In this document: positions 34,524 to 42,634 of the stretch, one piece after another | Layout: each line of letters starts with the position of its first letter | Position numbering within the stretch: position 1 is the first letter of the stretch | Assembly (NCBI RefSeq): GCF_014652355.1 | Contig: NZ_BMYQ01000006.1 | Span: 153,471 to 217,470, forward strand | Length of the DNA stretch: 64,000 nucleotides | Direction of reading: 5' to 3' | Origin: Gemmobacter lanyuensis | GTDB lineage: Bacteria; Pseudomonadota; Alphaproteobacteria; Rhodobacterales; Rhodobacteraceae | Made by a program: the position numbers and the translations under genes | The notes under the pieces: generated by a model | What the model saw: the letters and a program-made list of their open reading frames with translations, nothing else | What the model was told of the DNA's origin: nothing | Database searches by the model: none

Positions 34524-35485
34524 GCCGAAACCCCTTGCAGGGCGGTGGCGAGGCGATCCCAGCCTGTTGCGGGGGGCAGGCCCAGCCGCAGCCAGCGGGT
34601 GGAATAGGGGAAGATGCGGATCCAGATCCGGTGGCGGGCCAGCGCATCCTGCCAGGCTGCAGCATCGGCCACGTCATAAAGCCGGAAGAGCGTGGTCCCC
34701 CCCACGACCTGCGCGCCCCGTGCCGCCATCAGCGCATCCAGCCGGTCGGCATCCTGCGCCAGCCGGGTGCGGGTGGCCGCGGCCCAGGCGGTGTCGTTCA
34801 GCGCCGCTGTCCCGGCCGCCAAGGCGGGGCCAGAGACGGCCCAAGGCCCCAGCAGATCGGACAGATGGCCCATCGGCCCGGTCAGCGTGGCGCGCTGACC
34901 GATGGCAAAGCCCAGCCGCAGCCCTGCAAGGCCCCAGAACTTGCCAAAGCTTTTCAGCACCACCACGCCGGGCTTTGCGGCCTCGGCGATCAGGCTGCTT
35001 TCGGGGGTCACGTCGCAAAAGCTTTCGTCGATCACAGTCAGCGTGCCGCCGATCTCGGACTGCGACCAAAGCCGCCCGTCGGGGTTGTTGGGATGCACCC
35101 GCACCCGCACCGGGGCGTCGCCTTCCGTTACCGCGCGCCCCGCCGCGCGGAAGGCGCGGGCGTGTTCGTTATAGGTTGGACCGGGGATCGAGGCCGGGCC
35201 TGCGCTGATCGCGGGCATCCGCGCGATCAGGGCCGAAGCACCGGCGGCGGCTATGATCTCGGCGCTATCGGGGATGTTCCAGAACCGGCGCGCGGCGGTC
35301 AGCAAACCCTCCATCGCCGCCGAATCGGGCAGGGCGGTCCAGACATCGGGGGCGAAGGCGGGCAGGGGATAGGGATCGGGGTTGATGCCCGTGGAAAGGT
35401 CGATCCAGTCGGCCCGCGTGCCGCCATGGCGCGCCGCCGCGCCATCGATGCCGCCGCCGTGATCAGGTTCTTGCGCCTGTTCCAT
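34520..35485 (-). CDS. cobC: Threonine-phosphate decarboxylase (CobC/CobD type), cobalamin synthesis
   Basis: The 321-aa PLP enzyme starts at ATG 35485 behind GGGGGGAG. It begins with [14 protein letters not shown] and [13 protein letters not shown], typical of CobC/CobD, and has the PLP Lys in [18 protein letters not shown]. It decarboxylates L-threonine O-3-phosphate to (R)-1-amino-2-propanol O-2-phosphate, the lower linker of cobalamin, used by CbiB encoded next with an ATGA overlap. The longer frame to 35650 has no proper start. CobC is the Pseudomonas/Rhodobacter-style name; in Salmonella the same enzyme is CobD. Confidence 0.9.
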   Translation of the reverse strand: MEQAQEPDHGGGIDGAAARHGGTRADWIDLSTGINPDPYPLPAFAPDVWTALPDSAAMEGLLTAARRFWNIPDSAEIIAAAGASALIARMPAISAGPASIPGPTYNEHARAFRAAGRAVTEGDAPVRVRVHPNNPDGRLWSQSEIGGTLTVIDESFCDVTPESSLIAEAAKPGVVVLKSFGKFWGLAGLRLGFAIGQRATLTGPMGHLSDLLGPWAVSGPALAAGTAALNDTAWAAATRTRLAQDADRLDALMAARGAQVVGGTTLFRLYDVADAAAWQDALARHRIWIRIFPYSTRWLRLGLPPATGWDRLATALQGVSA

Positions 35486-35777
35486 TGCGTGTCTCCCCCC
35501 TTGGGCCTCTGCGCGTCCCGCGCCAGATTGCCCATCTGCCGGGCGAAGGCAACCAGCCGCGCCCCCACGGGCGAAGATGCCCCCGCGCGCAGGCGCCGGC
35601 TTGTCCGCAGGCGGCGTCTTTCGGCGGGCGGCGTCATCGCCGGGACACAATGCTGTGGCAGATTTGCAAGAACGTCGGAATGCGCCATTTTTTGTCGCGC
35701 CGTAACTTGTCTTTTACCTGTGACGGTTAAGACTGGAGGCAGATGGGTCGTTGAGTCTTTGAGAGGGGGAGGTGACG

Positions 35778-36125
35778 ATGCTGGAACATCTGCCGCAAGA
35801 GATTGTCGATGGCCTCTATCAGGCGCGCGAACGCAAGGCCCGTCGCAGCCGCCTGCGCGTTCAGCTGGGGGAGGCGGTCTTTCCCGTGCTGGGCCTGACC
35901 GAAACGACGCTGACACTCGATGCCGCGCGGACGCCGAAGCTCCGCGGGTTGGTCGATGTCTTTGATGGTGCGCGCCACATTCTGCAGGGGCTGATCGTTG
36001 CCACGCGCGTCGAAGCCGGGCAGTTGGTGTGCGAATTCAAACGCAGCACCCTGGTGCTGGATGCCGCACCGCTGGATTATGAACGCGATGAAAGCCGCCC
36101 GGTCGGCTATCTGCCCCGGAACTGA
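35778..36125 (+). CDS. Hypothetical 115-aa protein, possibly a diverged PilZ-like domain
   Basis: The 115-aa product starts at ATG 35778, 5 bases after GGGGGAGG; GTG 35772 overlaps that site. It is soluble, with an Arg-rich helix (ARERKARRSRLRVQLG), a beta-rich core (LTLDAARTPKLRGLVDVFDG, QGLIVATRVEAGQLVCEFKR) and a short C-terminal tail. The strand pattern and the basic segment before the barrel resemble PilZ c-di-GMP receptors, but I cannot find the RxxxR...DxSxxG signature, so this is only a fold impression. It is divergent from cobC and convergent with the malY-like gene. Confidence 0.72.
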   Translation: MLEHLPQEIVDGLYQARERKARRSRLRVQLGEAVFPVLGLTETTLTLDAARTPKLRGLVDVFDGARHILQGLIVATRVEAGQLVCEFKRSTLVLDAAPLDYERDESRPVGYLPRN

Positions 36126-36137
36126 GACGGAAAGGGT

Positions 36138-36158
36138 GGCCCCGCCGATCGCGGGGCC
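36138..36158. terminator. Hairpin between two convergent genes, likely bidirectional terminator
   Basis: GGCCCCGC and GCGGGGCC form an 8-bp stem with a CGATC loop, between stops at 36125 and 36168. No long T tract follows in either direction, so efficiency is uncertain. Confidence 0.55.
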
Positions 36159-36167
36159 GGGCCTTGA

Positions 36168-37352
36168 TTATTGCAGATCAGCAAAAGCTGCCTGAAGCCG
36201 CGCCACGGCCTCGGCCACTTGCGCGCGGGGGGCTGCAAGGTTGAAGCGCAGATAGGTTTCACCCCCCAGTCCGAAGGTCGCGCCATGATTGGCCGCGATC
36301 CGCGCGCCCTTCTGCACCCGGTCGATGAACTCGGCCGGGGACATGCCCGTGCCGCTGAAATCGACCCAGGCCAGATAGGTGGCTTCAAGCGGCATGGACC
36401 GCAGCCCCGGAATGGCGTTGACGCCTTCGTCAAACAGGCGGCGGTTTTCATCCAGATAGGTCATCAGCGCATCGACCCAGGCCGCGCCTTCAGGGCTATA
36501 GGCGGCGGTCGCCATGAACAGGCCGAAGGAATTGGCCGAAATCCCCAGCGCATTCATCCGCGCCGCAAACTTCGCCCGCAGATCAGGGTTCAGCACGATC
36601 ACATTGCCGGAATGCGACCCGGCGATGTTGAAGGTCTTGGTTGTCGCCGTCATCATCACCAGACGGTCCACCACCTGCGGCGCCGCCAGCGGCATGACGG
36701 TGTGCTTCTGGCCCGGATAGATCAGATCATGGTGAATTTCATCCGACACGAGGATGAGGTCATGCCGGATGCAGAAATCCGCCACGGCCTGCAATTCCTC
36801 AACCGTCCAGACCCGCCCGCCGGGATTGTGCGGCGAACAGAGGATCAGCATCCGCGTCTGCGGCGTGACCTGCGCGTCCCAGTCACGTGTGTCAAAGCTG
36901 TAGCGGCCCTCGGTCAGCGTCAGCGGGCATTCGGTGACTGTGCGGCCTGCCGCGCGGATCACGCGGGCGAAGGCGTGATAGACCGGCGTCATCAGCATCA
37001 CGGCATCGCCCGGCGCGGTATAGGCGTCGACACACAGCGCCGTGCCGTTCACTAGGCCATGGGTGGTGAAGATCGCCTCGGCGGGGACATCCCAGCCATG
37101 GCGGGCCTGCATCCACCAGCGGATTGCGGTCAGATAGTCGCGTTCATCCCCGAAGTAACCATAGACGCCATGGCGGGCCATGCCTTCGACTGCGGCCTGC
37201 ACGCAATGCGGGGGGCGGAACTCCATATCCGCGACCCACATGGCGATACCATCCTGTGCCGGCACGCCGTAGAACTGTTCCATCATGTCCCATTTGACGG
37301 AATGGGTGCCGTGGCGTTTGATGACTTCGTCGAAATTCGGGGCGGTGGTCAT
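36168..37352 (-). CDS. MalY/PatB-type PLP-dependent lyase (putative cystathionine beta-lyase)
   Basis: The 394-aa product from ATG 37352 (AGAAGGAA upstream) begins NFDEVIKRHGTHSVKWD and continues GIAMWVADMEFRPP, the hallmark of the MalY/PatB group of fold-type I aminotransferase-like enzymes. PLP-site features are CSPHNPGGRVW, VSDEIHHDLIYPG and the Schiff-base Lys in TATTKTFNIAGSHSGN. These enzymes act as C-S beta-lyases on cystathionine or cysteine conjugates, releasing pyruvate and ammonia. Methionine supply or cysteine-conjugate breakdown are both possible. The frame extends to 37544 without a credible start. Confidence 0.88.
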   Translation of the reverse strand: MTTAPNFDEVIKRHGTHSVKWDMMEQFYGVPAQDGIAMWVADMEFRPPHCVQAAVEGMARHGVYGYFGDERDYLTAIRWWMQARHGWDVPAEAIFTTHGLVNGTALCVDAYTAPGDAVMLMTPVYHAFARVIRAAGRTVTECPLTLTEGRYSFDTRDWDAQVTPQTRMLILCSPHNPGGRVWTVEELQAVADFCIRHDLILVSDEIHHDLIYPGQKHTVMPLAAPQVVDRLVMMTATTKTFNIAGSHSGNVIVLNPDLRAKFAARMNALGISANSFGLFMATAAYSPEGAAWVDALMTYLDENRRLFDEGVNAIPGLRSMPLEATYLAWVDFSGTGMSPAEFIDRVQKGARIAANHGATFGLGGETYLRFNLAAPRAQVAEAVARLQAAFADLQ

Positions 37353-37627
37353 GGGGGTTCCTTCTGTTCCGGCCAAGCGTAACGTGCCGCGGCGCAGGAT
37401 CAAGCGTGCTGGCGCAGGATGAGGGTTCGGGGGCGGAATGTCGATCCGAGACTGAAAATCGGATGAACGGGTGCGAAAAGCTGTGACATATGGGGAGGAT
37501 TTCTCAAATTCACCCGATGCAGCGTGAAATGATACCGTTCGCATACCTGCCGCTACGCAACGGTTGCGACATTCTCCTCCCGCGCCTTGGCATTGCGTGG
37601 ACGGGGCCGAGGGCGTAAACCGAAATC

Positions 37628-38146
37628 ATGAAACGCCCGATCCTGATCCATCCCGATCCGCGTCTGAAAAAGATGTGCGATCCTGTCACCGAATTCTCGC
37701 CCGAGCTTGCGAGCCTCGCCGAGGATATGCTGGAAACCATGTATGACGCGCCGGGCATCGGTCTGGCCGCGCCGCAGATCGGCGTGACGAAGCGCATCAT
37801 CGTCATGGATTGCGCCAAGTCGCCCGAAGAGGCGCAGCCGATGGTGCTGATCAACCCGCTGATCGTCTGGTCGTCCGAAGACCTGTCGAGCTATGAGGAA
37901 GGCTGCCTCTCGATCCCCGACCAGTTCGCCGAGGTCGAGCGTCCGGCCATGGTGCGGGTGCGCTGGCAGGATCTGACCGGGGCCGAACAGGAACAGCAGT
38001 TCGACGGCATCTGGGCCACCTGTGTCCAGCACGAAATCGACCATCTGAACGGCAAGCTCTTCATTGATTTTCTGGGCCCGCTGAAGCGGCAGATGATCAC
38101 GCGCAAGATGGAAAAGCTGAAGCGCGAACGCGCGCGGCAGGGCTGA
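37628..38146 (+). CDS. def: Peptide deformylase (canonical copy, first of three)
   Basis: The 172-aa enzyme has all three PDF motifs: GIGLAAPQIG (44-52), EGCLSIP with the metal-binding Cys93, and QHEIDHLNG with His135, catalytic Glu136 and His139. It removes the formyl group from nascent N-formylmethionine proteins, using ferrous iron. This is the copy most like the essential housekeeping enzyme. It is followed with no gap by a second def and then by a degenerate third. ATG 37628 has only a distant GAGGG upstream. It is divergent from the malY-like gene across 275 bp that holds no other visible gene. Confidence 0.95.
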   Translation: MKRPILIHPDPRLKKMCDPVTEFSPELASLAEDMLETMYDAPGIGLAAPQIGVTKRIIVMDCAKSPEEAQPMVLINPLIVWSSEDLSSYEEGCLSIPDQFAEVERPAMVRVRWQDLTGAEQEQQFDGIWATCVQHEIDHLNGKLFIDFLGPLKRQMITRKMEKLKRERARQG

Positions 38147-38641
38147 ATGGCGGTCTTGCCGATCCTGCGCTGGCCGGATGCCCGGCTCGCGCAGCGTTGC
38201 GCCGAGGTGGAGGCGGTGACGCCGGCCCTGCGCAATCTGGTGCGCGACATGTTCGAGACGATGTATGACGCCCCCGGCCGCGGGCTTGCCGCGCCGCAGG
38301 TTGGGGTGTTGCAGCGCATGTTCGTGATGGATGAAACCTGGAAGGACGGGCGCCCCGATCCGCGGGTGTTCATCAACCCCGATATCCTCTGGATGTCGGA
38401 CGACCGGGCCGAGGGTGAAGAGGGCTGCCTGTCGCTGCCGGGCCTTTCGTTGCGCGTGTCGCGCGCGCGGGAGATCCGTCTGCGCTGGACCGATCTGGAT
38501 GGCACCCGGCAGGAAGCCCTGCTATCGGGCTTTGCCGCGATCTGCGCCCAGCATGAGTTCGATCATCTTGACGGGGTCGTCACCCTTCATCGCCTGGCGC
38601 CTGCCGTCCGGGCCAAAGCCGAGGCCGAGTATCTGTCGTGA
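38147..38641 (+). CDS. def: Peptide deformylase, second copy
   Basis: The 164-aa homologue begins directly after the first def stop. It retains every catalytic element: GRGLAAPQVG (44-53, with Arg in place of Ile), EEGCLSLP with Cys94, and QHEFDHLDG with His136, Glu137 and His140. It should be an active deformylase. It lacks the basic C-terminal helix of the first copy and may prefer different N-terminal sequences. Possible physiological reasons for two active copies include specialised substrates or stress forms. Its stop overlaps the third copy's GTG start. Confidence 0.92.
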   Translation: MAVLPILRWPDARLAQRCAEVEAVTPALRNLVRDMFETMYDAPGRGLAAPQVGVLQRMFVMDETWKDGRPDPRVFINPDILWMSDDRAEGEEGCLSLPGLSLRVSRAREIRLRWTDLDGTRQEALLSGFAAICAQHEFDHLDGVVTLHRLAPAVRAKAEAEYLS

Positions 38642-39141
38642 CCATCCGCCGTTGCATCCCCTGGCCCGACAAGCGCCTGCAAACCCCCGCCGCCCCTGTC
38701 GAGGCGATCACCGACGAGATCCGCGCCATCTGGCAGGACATGGTCGATACGATGGAGGCGATGCCCGGCTATGGCCTTGGCGCGCCACAGATCGGGGTGA
38801 TGCAACGCCTTGCCGTGGTCGATTGCTCCGAAGAACGCGGCAAGGCCGTGCTGATGGCCAATCCCGAAATCCTGCATGCGAGCGTTCAGTTCCGCGAGCA
38901 TGAGGAGGCAAGCCCCAACCTGCCCGGTGTTTCGGCCGTGATCAGCCGTCCGCGCGCGGTGACGGTGCGCTTTCTGAATGCCAAAGGCGAGGTCGAGGAG
39001 CGGGATTTCGTTCACCTCTGGGCCACCAGCGTGCAACACCAGATCGACCACCTGAATGGTCGGATGTTCTTTGACCATCTGAAGCCGCTGAAGCGCAAGA
39101 TGCTGATCCAGAAGGCCGAAAAAATGCGGGGCCGCAAATGA
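38638..39141 (+). CDS. Peptide deformylase-like protein lacking catalytic residues, third copy
   Basis: The 167-aa protein is clearly PDF-derived ([10 protein letters not shown] at 44-52, QHQIDHLNG near the end), but key residues are changed. The metal-ligand cysteine motif EEGCLSLP is EEASPNLP, with Ser92 replacing Cys. The HExxH motif is HQIDH, with Gln135 replacing the catalytic Glu; both His (134, 138) remain. Classical deformylation is therefore unlikely. The intact reading frame, GTGA overlap with def 2 and ATGA overlap with fmt argue that it is a maintained gene, perhaps a structural or regulatory partner rather than a pseudogene. Confidence 0.9.
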   Translation: MTIRRCIPWPDKRLQTPAAPVEAITDEIRAIWQDMVDTMEAMPGYGLGAPQIGVMQRLAVVDCSEERGKAVLMANPEILHASVQFREHEEASPNLPGVSAVISRPRAVTVRFLNAKGEVEERDFVHLWATSVQHQIDHLNGRMFFDHLKPLKRKMLIQKAEKMRGRK

Positions 39142-40034
39142 AGATCGTCTTCATGGGCACGCCGGAGTTTTCGGTTCCGGTGCTTGAGGCCTTGGCCCGC
39201 GCGCATGAGGTGGTTTGTGTCTATTCTCAGCCGCCGCGTCCTGCAGGCCGCGGCAAGAAGGATCGCCCTTCACCCGTGCAGGCCCGCGCCGAAGACTTGG
39301 GCCTGCCGGTCCGCCACCCTGTCAGCCTGCGGACGCCCGAGGCGCAGGCGGAATTTGCGGCCCTTGGTGCCGATGTGGCGGTGGTCGTGGCCTATGGGCT
39401 GATCCTGCCGCAGGTGGTGTTGGATGCGCCGCGTCTGGGGTGTCTGAACATCCATGCCTCGCTCTTGCCGCGCTGGCGCGGGGCAGCGCCGATCCATCGC
39501 GCGATCATGGCGGGCGATGCCGAAACCGGTGTCTGCATCATGCAGATGGAGGCTGGGCTGGATACCGGCCCGGTGCTGATGCGCGAGGCAACGGCGATTG
39601 GCGCCACCGAAACCACCGGGCAGCTGCATGACCGCCTGTCCGAGATGGGCGCGCGGCTGATCGGGCAGGCGCTGGCGGCCCTGCCGGGCCTTACGCCCGT
39701 GCCGCAACCGGCCGAGGGCGTGACCTATGCCCAGAAGATCGACAAGGCCGAAGCGCGGATCGACTGGACCCGACCTGCGGTCGAGGTGGATCGACAGATC
39801 CGTGGCCTGTCGCCCTTTCCGGGCGCCTGGTGCGAGATTGCGGGCGAGCGGGTCAAGCTGCTGCAATCGGAACTGGCCACCGGGCAGGGTGCGCCGGGGC
39901 AGGTCCTGTCGGGCCTGACGATCGCCTGCGGCACCGGGGCGGTGGCCATCACCCTCGCCCAGCGGGAAGGCAAGCGCGCCATGGCACCGGATGATTTTCT
40001 GCGCGGCTTTGCCCTGCCGGATCGGCTGACCTGA
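39138..40034 (+). CDS. fmt: Methionyl-tRNA formyltransferase
   Basis: The 298-aa enzyme starts with [18 protein letters not shown], has the formyl-transferase site [21 protein letters not shown] (Asn-His-Asp/Ser type) and the basic insert [17 protein letters not shown] that contacts tRNA. The C-terminal OB-like domain starts near residue 205 ([14 protein letters not shown]). It formylates initiator Met-tRNA with 10-formyl-THF. The ATGA overlap links it to the deformylases, so the enzyme that adds the formyl group is co-expressed with those that remove it. Confidence 0.96.
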   Translation: MKIVFMGTPEFSVPVLEALARAHEVVCVYSQPPRPAGRGKKDRPSPVQARAEDLGLPVRHPVSLRTPEAQAEFAALGADVAVVVAYGLILPQVVLDAPRLGCLNIHASLLPRWRGAAPIHRAIMAGDAETGVCIMQMEAGLDTGPVLMREATAIGATETTGQLHDRLSEMGARLIGQALAALPGLTPVPQPAEGVTYAQKIDKAEARIDWTRPAVEVDRQIRGLSPFPGAWCEIAGERVKLLQSELATGQGAPGQVLSGLTIACGTGAVAITLAQREGKRAMAPDDFLRGFALPDRLT

Positions 40035-40093
40035 TTCGGTGGACAGGCCCGCGCCCCTGCGCCAGACTGGCGCCAGTGGAGCGGAGGGGGTGA

Positions 40094-40330
40094 ATGACGT
40101 TTCTGGTGCTTCTGATCATCGGCACGGCGGCAGGGTTTCTGGCCACGCGCCTGATGCGGCTTGAGGTTGATGTCATCACGACCATCGCGCTGGGGGTGGG
40201 CGGGGCGTGGTTGTCCTGGATGGTGCTGCGCTTTGTCATGCGACTGGCGGGGTCGGTCACGCTCTTCATCGGTGCGGTGCTGGGGGCGATGGCGCTGATC
40301 TGGCTGTGGGGGTGGTTCAAGCGTCGGTGA
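40094..40330 (+). CDS. Small membrane protein, possibly GlsB/YeaQ-like
   Basis: The 78-aa product has three hydrophobic segments (about residues 2-18, 26-46 and 51-72) and a basic tail WFKRR. The glycine pattern GTAAGFLATRLMRL ... GVGGAW ... GAVLGAMALIW resembles the Transgly_assoc/GlsB-YeaQ family of small stress-linked membrane proteins, but similarity is too short to be sure. GGAGGGGG lies 4-11 bases before ATG 40094, a strong site. It follows fmt by 59 bases, and its last 14 bases overlap the convergent TetR gene. Confidence 0.7.
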   Translation: MTFLVLLIIGTAAGFLATRLMRLEVDVITTIALGVGGAWLSWMVLRFVMRLAGSVTLFIGAVLGAMALIWLWGWFKRR

Positions 40331-40844
40331 CGCGCTTGACCAACTCCTTGAGACGAAAGCCTTTTCCCCCCATCGGCATCCACATGATCTGCCCCTGCCA
40401 GGCGGCAAAGAGCAGCGCTGCCCCTTCGCGCCCGCGCGGGCCACCGCCAAGCCGCAGCGCAAGCGCCTGTTCGATACGCACGCGCCAGCCTTCGGCCTGG
40501 GCGCGCAGGGCGCTGTCGCGGGCATCGGCGGTCATCTGGGGCAGGCTGGCCAGCAGCGGCGCCTCGGATGTCAGGGTCTTGAGCATCACCTGCGCCCCCT
40601 TGGCGGTCAGCGGTGCCGCAGCCTCGGCCTGCGCGGTCTGATCCTCAAGCTCGGCCCAGCCCGCCATGAGCGCGGTATGCACCATCCCCTCGCGGCTGCC
40701 GAAGCGTTGCACCAGTGTCGGCCCGGCCAACCCGGTGGCCTGCGCGACGGTGGCGAAACTGACGGCGCGATCCCCACCCTGTGCCAGAAGGCGCAGGATT
40801 TCGGCATGAACCTTGGCGTCAGGAATGATCTTCTTTCGGGCCAT
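40317..40844 (-). CDS. TetR/AcrR family transcriptional regulator
   Basis: The 175-aa product from ATG 40844 has an N-terminal TetR-type helix-turn-helix (about residues 10-55: AEILRLLAQGG...FATVAQATGLAGPTLVQRFGSREGMV), and a ligand-binding C-terminal region without recognisable specificity. The basic start MARKKIIP is typical. It is the last gene of the minus-strand run after rnhA and the UPF0126 gene, 51 bases downstream; targets are unknown. A longer start at 40895 is possible but overlaps the intergenic region. Confidence 0.85.
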   Translation of the reverse strand: MARKKIIPDAKVHAEILRLLAQGGDRAVSFATVAQATGLAGPTLVQRFGSREGMVHTALMAGWAELEDQTAQAEAAAPLTAKGAQVMLKTLTSEAPLLASLPQMTADARDSALRAQAEGWRVRIEQALALRLGGGPRGREGAALLFAAWQGQIMWMPMGGKGFRLKELVKRVTDA

Positions 40845-40895
40845 GCGGGTATGGTAGCCAAACCGCCGGGCAGCGAAAGCCCGAAAATGCCGCAC

Positions 40896-41516
40896 CTATC
40901 GGTTGCGCGGCGGGCGTGAGCGGTAAACCGGCAGGCGCCAGCCAAAGGCGATCGATCCGGCCCGCAGGACCAGCGTCACCAGCCCGCAGGCCAGCAGCGC
41001 GCCGTCCAACCCCGCGGCGGCCAGACCCACCGCCGCCAGCGACCCGGCGAAAGCAGCGGTCACGTAAATCTCGCCCTGTTTCAGGACAAGCGGCACCTCA
41101 TTGCACACGACATCGCGCGCAAGGCCACCCAGACAGCCCGTGGCCATGCCCATCACGACCACCACGGGCCAGTCCAGCCCGGCCCGCATCGCAACCCCCA
41201 CCCCTGCAGGCACGGCCACCGCCAGCGCGCAGGCATCCAGCCACAGCAAGACGCGGTAGCGGCTTTCCAGCCGGGGTGCGGCGACAAAGACCAGCACGGC
41301 CGCGGCCGAGGCCACGGCCAGCACCCAAGGGTCCGCAATCCAGAAGACCGAGGCGCGGTTGATCAGCACATCGCGCACCGTGCCGCCGCCCACCGCCGTC
41401 AGGCAGGCCACGAAGATGAAGCCCACGATATCCAGCTGCGCCCGGCTTGCCACGAGCGCGCCCGTCAGCGCAAAGACCGCCACCGAGGCGTAATCAAGCG
41501 CGACCAGCGGTGTCAT
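40896..41516 (-). CDS. UPF0126/TRIC-type membrane protein (YicG/YadS family)
   Basis: The 206-aa protein has seven hydrophobic segments organised as two repeats, each with a glycine-rich motif: [14 protein letters not shown] in the first and [16 protein letters not shown] in the second. This matches the Gly_transporter (PF03458) family; structural work on related prokaryotic TRIC proteins shows trimeric cation channels, while a glycine transport role has also been proposed. Function here is open. It overlaps the rnhA stop by 4 bases (ATGA). Confidence 0.9.
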   Translation of the reverse strand: MTPLVALDYASVAVFALTGALVASRAQLDIVGFIFVACLTAVGGGTVRDVLINRASVFWIADPWVLAVASAAAVLVFVAAPRLESRYRVLLWLDACALAVAVPAGVGVAMRAGLDWPVVVVMGMATGCLGGLARDVVCNEVPLVLKQGEIYVTAAFAGSLAAVGLAAAGLDGALLACGLVTLVLRAGSIAFGWRLPVYRSRPPRNR

Positions 41517-41980
41517 GCGGCCGTTCCCTTTTTCTTGAAGGGGGCCATGCCTTCGCGCGCTAGGGCATCGGCGCGTTCGTTTTCCTCATGCCCCGCGTGG
41601 CCCTTGATCCATTGCCAGGTCACGTCATGGCGGCTTTGCGCCTCATCCAGCCTTTGCCAGAGATCGACATTCTTCACCGGCTTGCGGTCGGCGGTTTTCC
41701 AGCCGTTGCGCTTCCAGCCGAAGATCCAGCCGGTGACGCCGTTTTTCACATAGGCGCTGTCAGTCACGATGGTGATCTTGGAGGCGCGGCTGAGCGTTTC
41801 CAAAGCCGAGATTGCGGCCAGAAGCTCCATCCGGTTGTTGGTGGTGTCCGCCTCACCCCCGCAGAGGGTGCGTTCCTTGACGACCGCGCCGCCTTCGCGT
41901 GCCAGCAGCAGAACCCCCCAGCCGCCGGGGCCGGGGTTTCCCGAACAGGCACCATCGGTATAGGCGAACAGATCGGGCAT
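41513..41980 (-). CDS. rnhA: Ribonuclease HI
   Basis: The 155-aa enzyme has the four-carboxylate active site: Asp9 in [16 protein letters not shown], Glu52 in NNRMELLA, Asp74 in IVTDSAYV and Asp138 in ERADALA, with the basic handle [17 protein letters not shown] for substrate binding. It degrades the RNA strand of RNA-DNA hybrids during replication and R-loop removal. Family length is 150-160 aa. It lies downstream of ispH, as I recall from related alphaproteobacteria, with DUF3429 between. Confidence 0.95.
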   Translation of the reverse strand: MPDLFAYTDGACSGNPGPGGWGVLLLAREGGAVVKERTLCGGEADTTNNRMELLAAISALETLSRASKITIVTDSAYVKNGVTGWIFGWKRNGWKTADRKPVKNVDLWQRLDEAQSRHDVTWQWIKGHAGHEENERADALAREGMAPFKKKGTAA

Positions 41981-42021
41981 GCGCGTGTCGTCCAGTCTTC
42001 AAGGGGGTGGTTGCGTCCCCC

Positions 42022-42450
42022 TTACAGCGCCATCGCCAGAGAGGCCAGCACCACGACGCTGAGCATGATGCGGAAGCGCAGCCACCAGCGCGGGGCCAGC
42101 CCTTCGTTCCAGAACCAGAAATCCAGCAGCAGCAGCGACGCAAACCCGGCCATCATCACCGGCAATTGCCAGTCATGCACCGGGGCCAGTGCAAAGGCGG
42201 CAAAACCCGCAGGCAGCACCGACAGCGTATAGGCCCGTGTCGCCTCGGACCCTTCGGCCCGGGTGGCAAAGCCCCAGAGGACGCCTGCCATGAAGCAGAA
42301 GATCACCATGCCGTAATGCAGAAGTAGCCGATTGTCGGCGGCCAGCCATTGCAGCAGGCTGTTTTCCAGCGGCCAGTTCGCAAGCGAAGCCCCGGCCAGA
42401 AACGGCACAAGGCCAAGAATACCCCAGAGGGCCGCGCCGCGCGGGATCAT
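42022..42450 (-). CDS. DUF3429 domain-containing membrane protein
   Basis: The 142-aa protein has about five hydrophobic segments and the DUF3429 pattern: an N-terminal PRGAALWGILGLVPFLAGA, then LHYGMVIFCFMAGVLWGFA and LLLDFWFWNEGLAPRWWLRFR. The family is of unknown function; some longer versions are linked to mitochondrial or cytochrome assembly, but I would not extend that here. Its start overlaps the stop of a 38-aa ORF (ATGA) and it ends 41 bases before rnhA. Confidence 0.83.
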   Translation of the reverse strand: MIPRGAALWGILGLVPFLAGASLANWPLENSLLQWLAADNRLLLHYGMVIFCFMAGVLWGFATRAEGSEATRAYTLSVLPAGFAAFALAPVHDWQLPVMMAGFASLLLLDFWFWNEGLAPRWWLRFRIMLSVVVLASLAMAL

Positions 42451-42563
42451 CCCCGGCGCGCGCCCTTGCGCCCGGCCTGTGCGGCGCGCACCGGAACGGG
42501 TTGGCGGTTGGACCAGATCAGCAGGCCGAGGCTGGTCAGGATCGAAGCAAACAAAAGGGTCAT
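42447..42563 (-). CDS. 38-aa single-pass membrane microprotein
   Basis: A short ORF from ATG 42563 preceded by GAGGAG at a good distance. It encodes a hydrophobic helix (about residues 3-16, LLFASILTSLGLLIW) followed by a positively charged tail (RKGARRG), so an N-out/C-in single-pass topology is likely. The stop overlaps the DUF3429 start as ATGA, which suggests coupled translation. It is shorter than most annotation cut-offs. The ribosome site and overlap support it; the function is unknown. Confidence 0.6.
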   Translation of the reverse strand: MTLLFASILTSLGLLIWSNRQPVPVRAAQAGRKGARRG

Positions 42564-42634
42564 GGCATCTCCTCGTCTTGAAGAGAGCCTAGGTCCTTTG
42601 GCGGCACTGGCAAGCCCCAAACCGGCGATTGTTG

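Noticed and set aside
37353..37627. Possible gene or RNA in the malY/def intergenic gap
   Set aside because: No frame with a start and ribosome site and no convincing hairpin was found; probably only divergent promoters.
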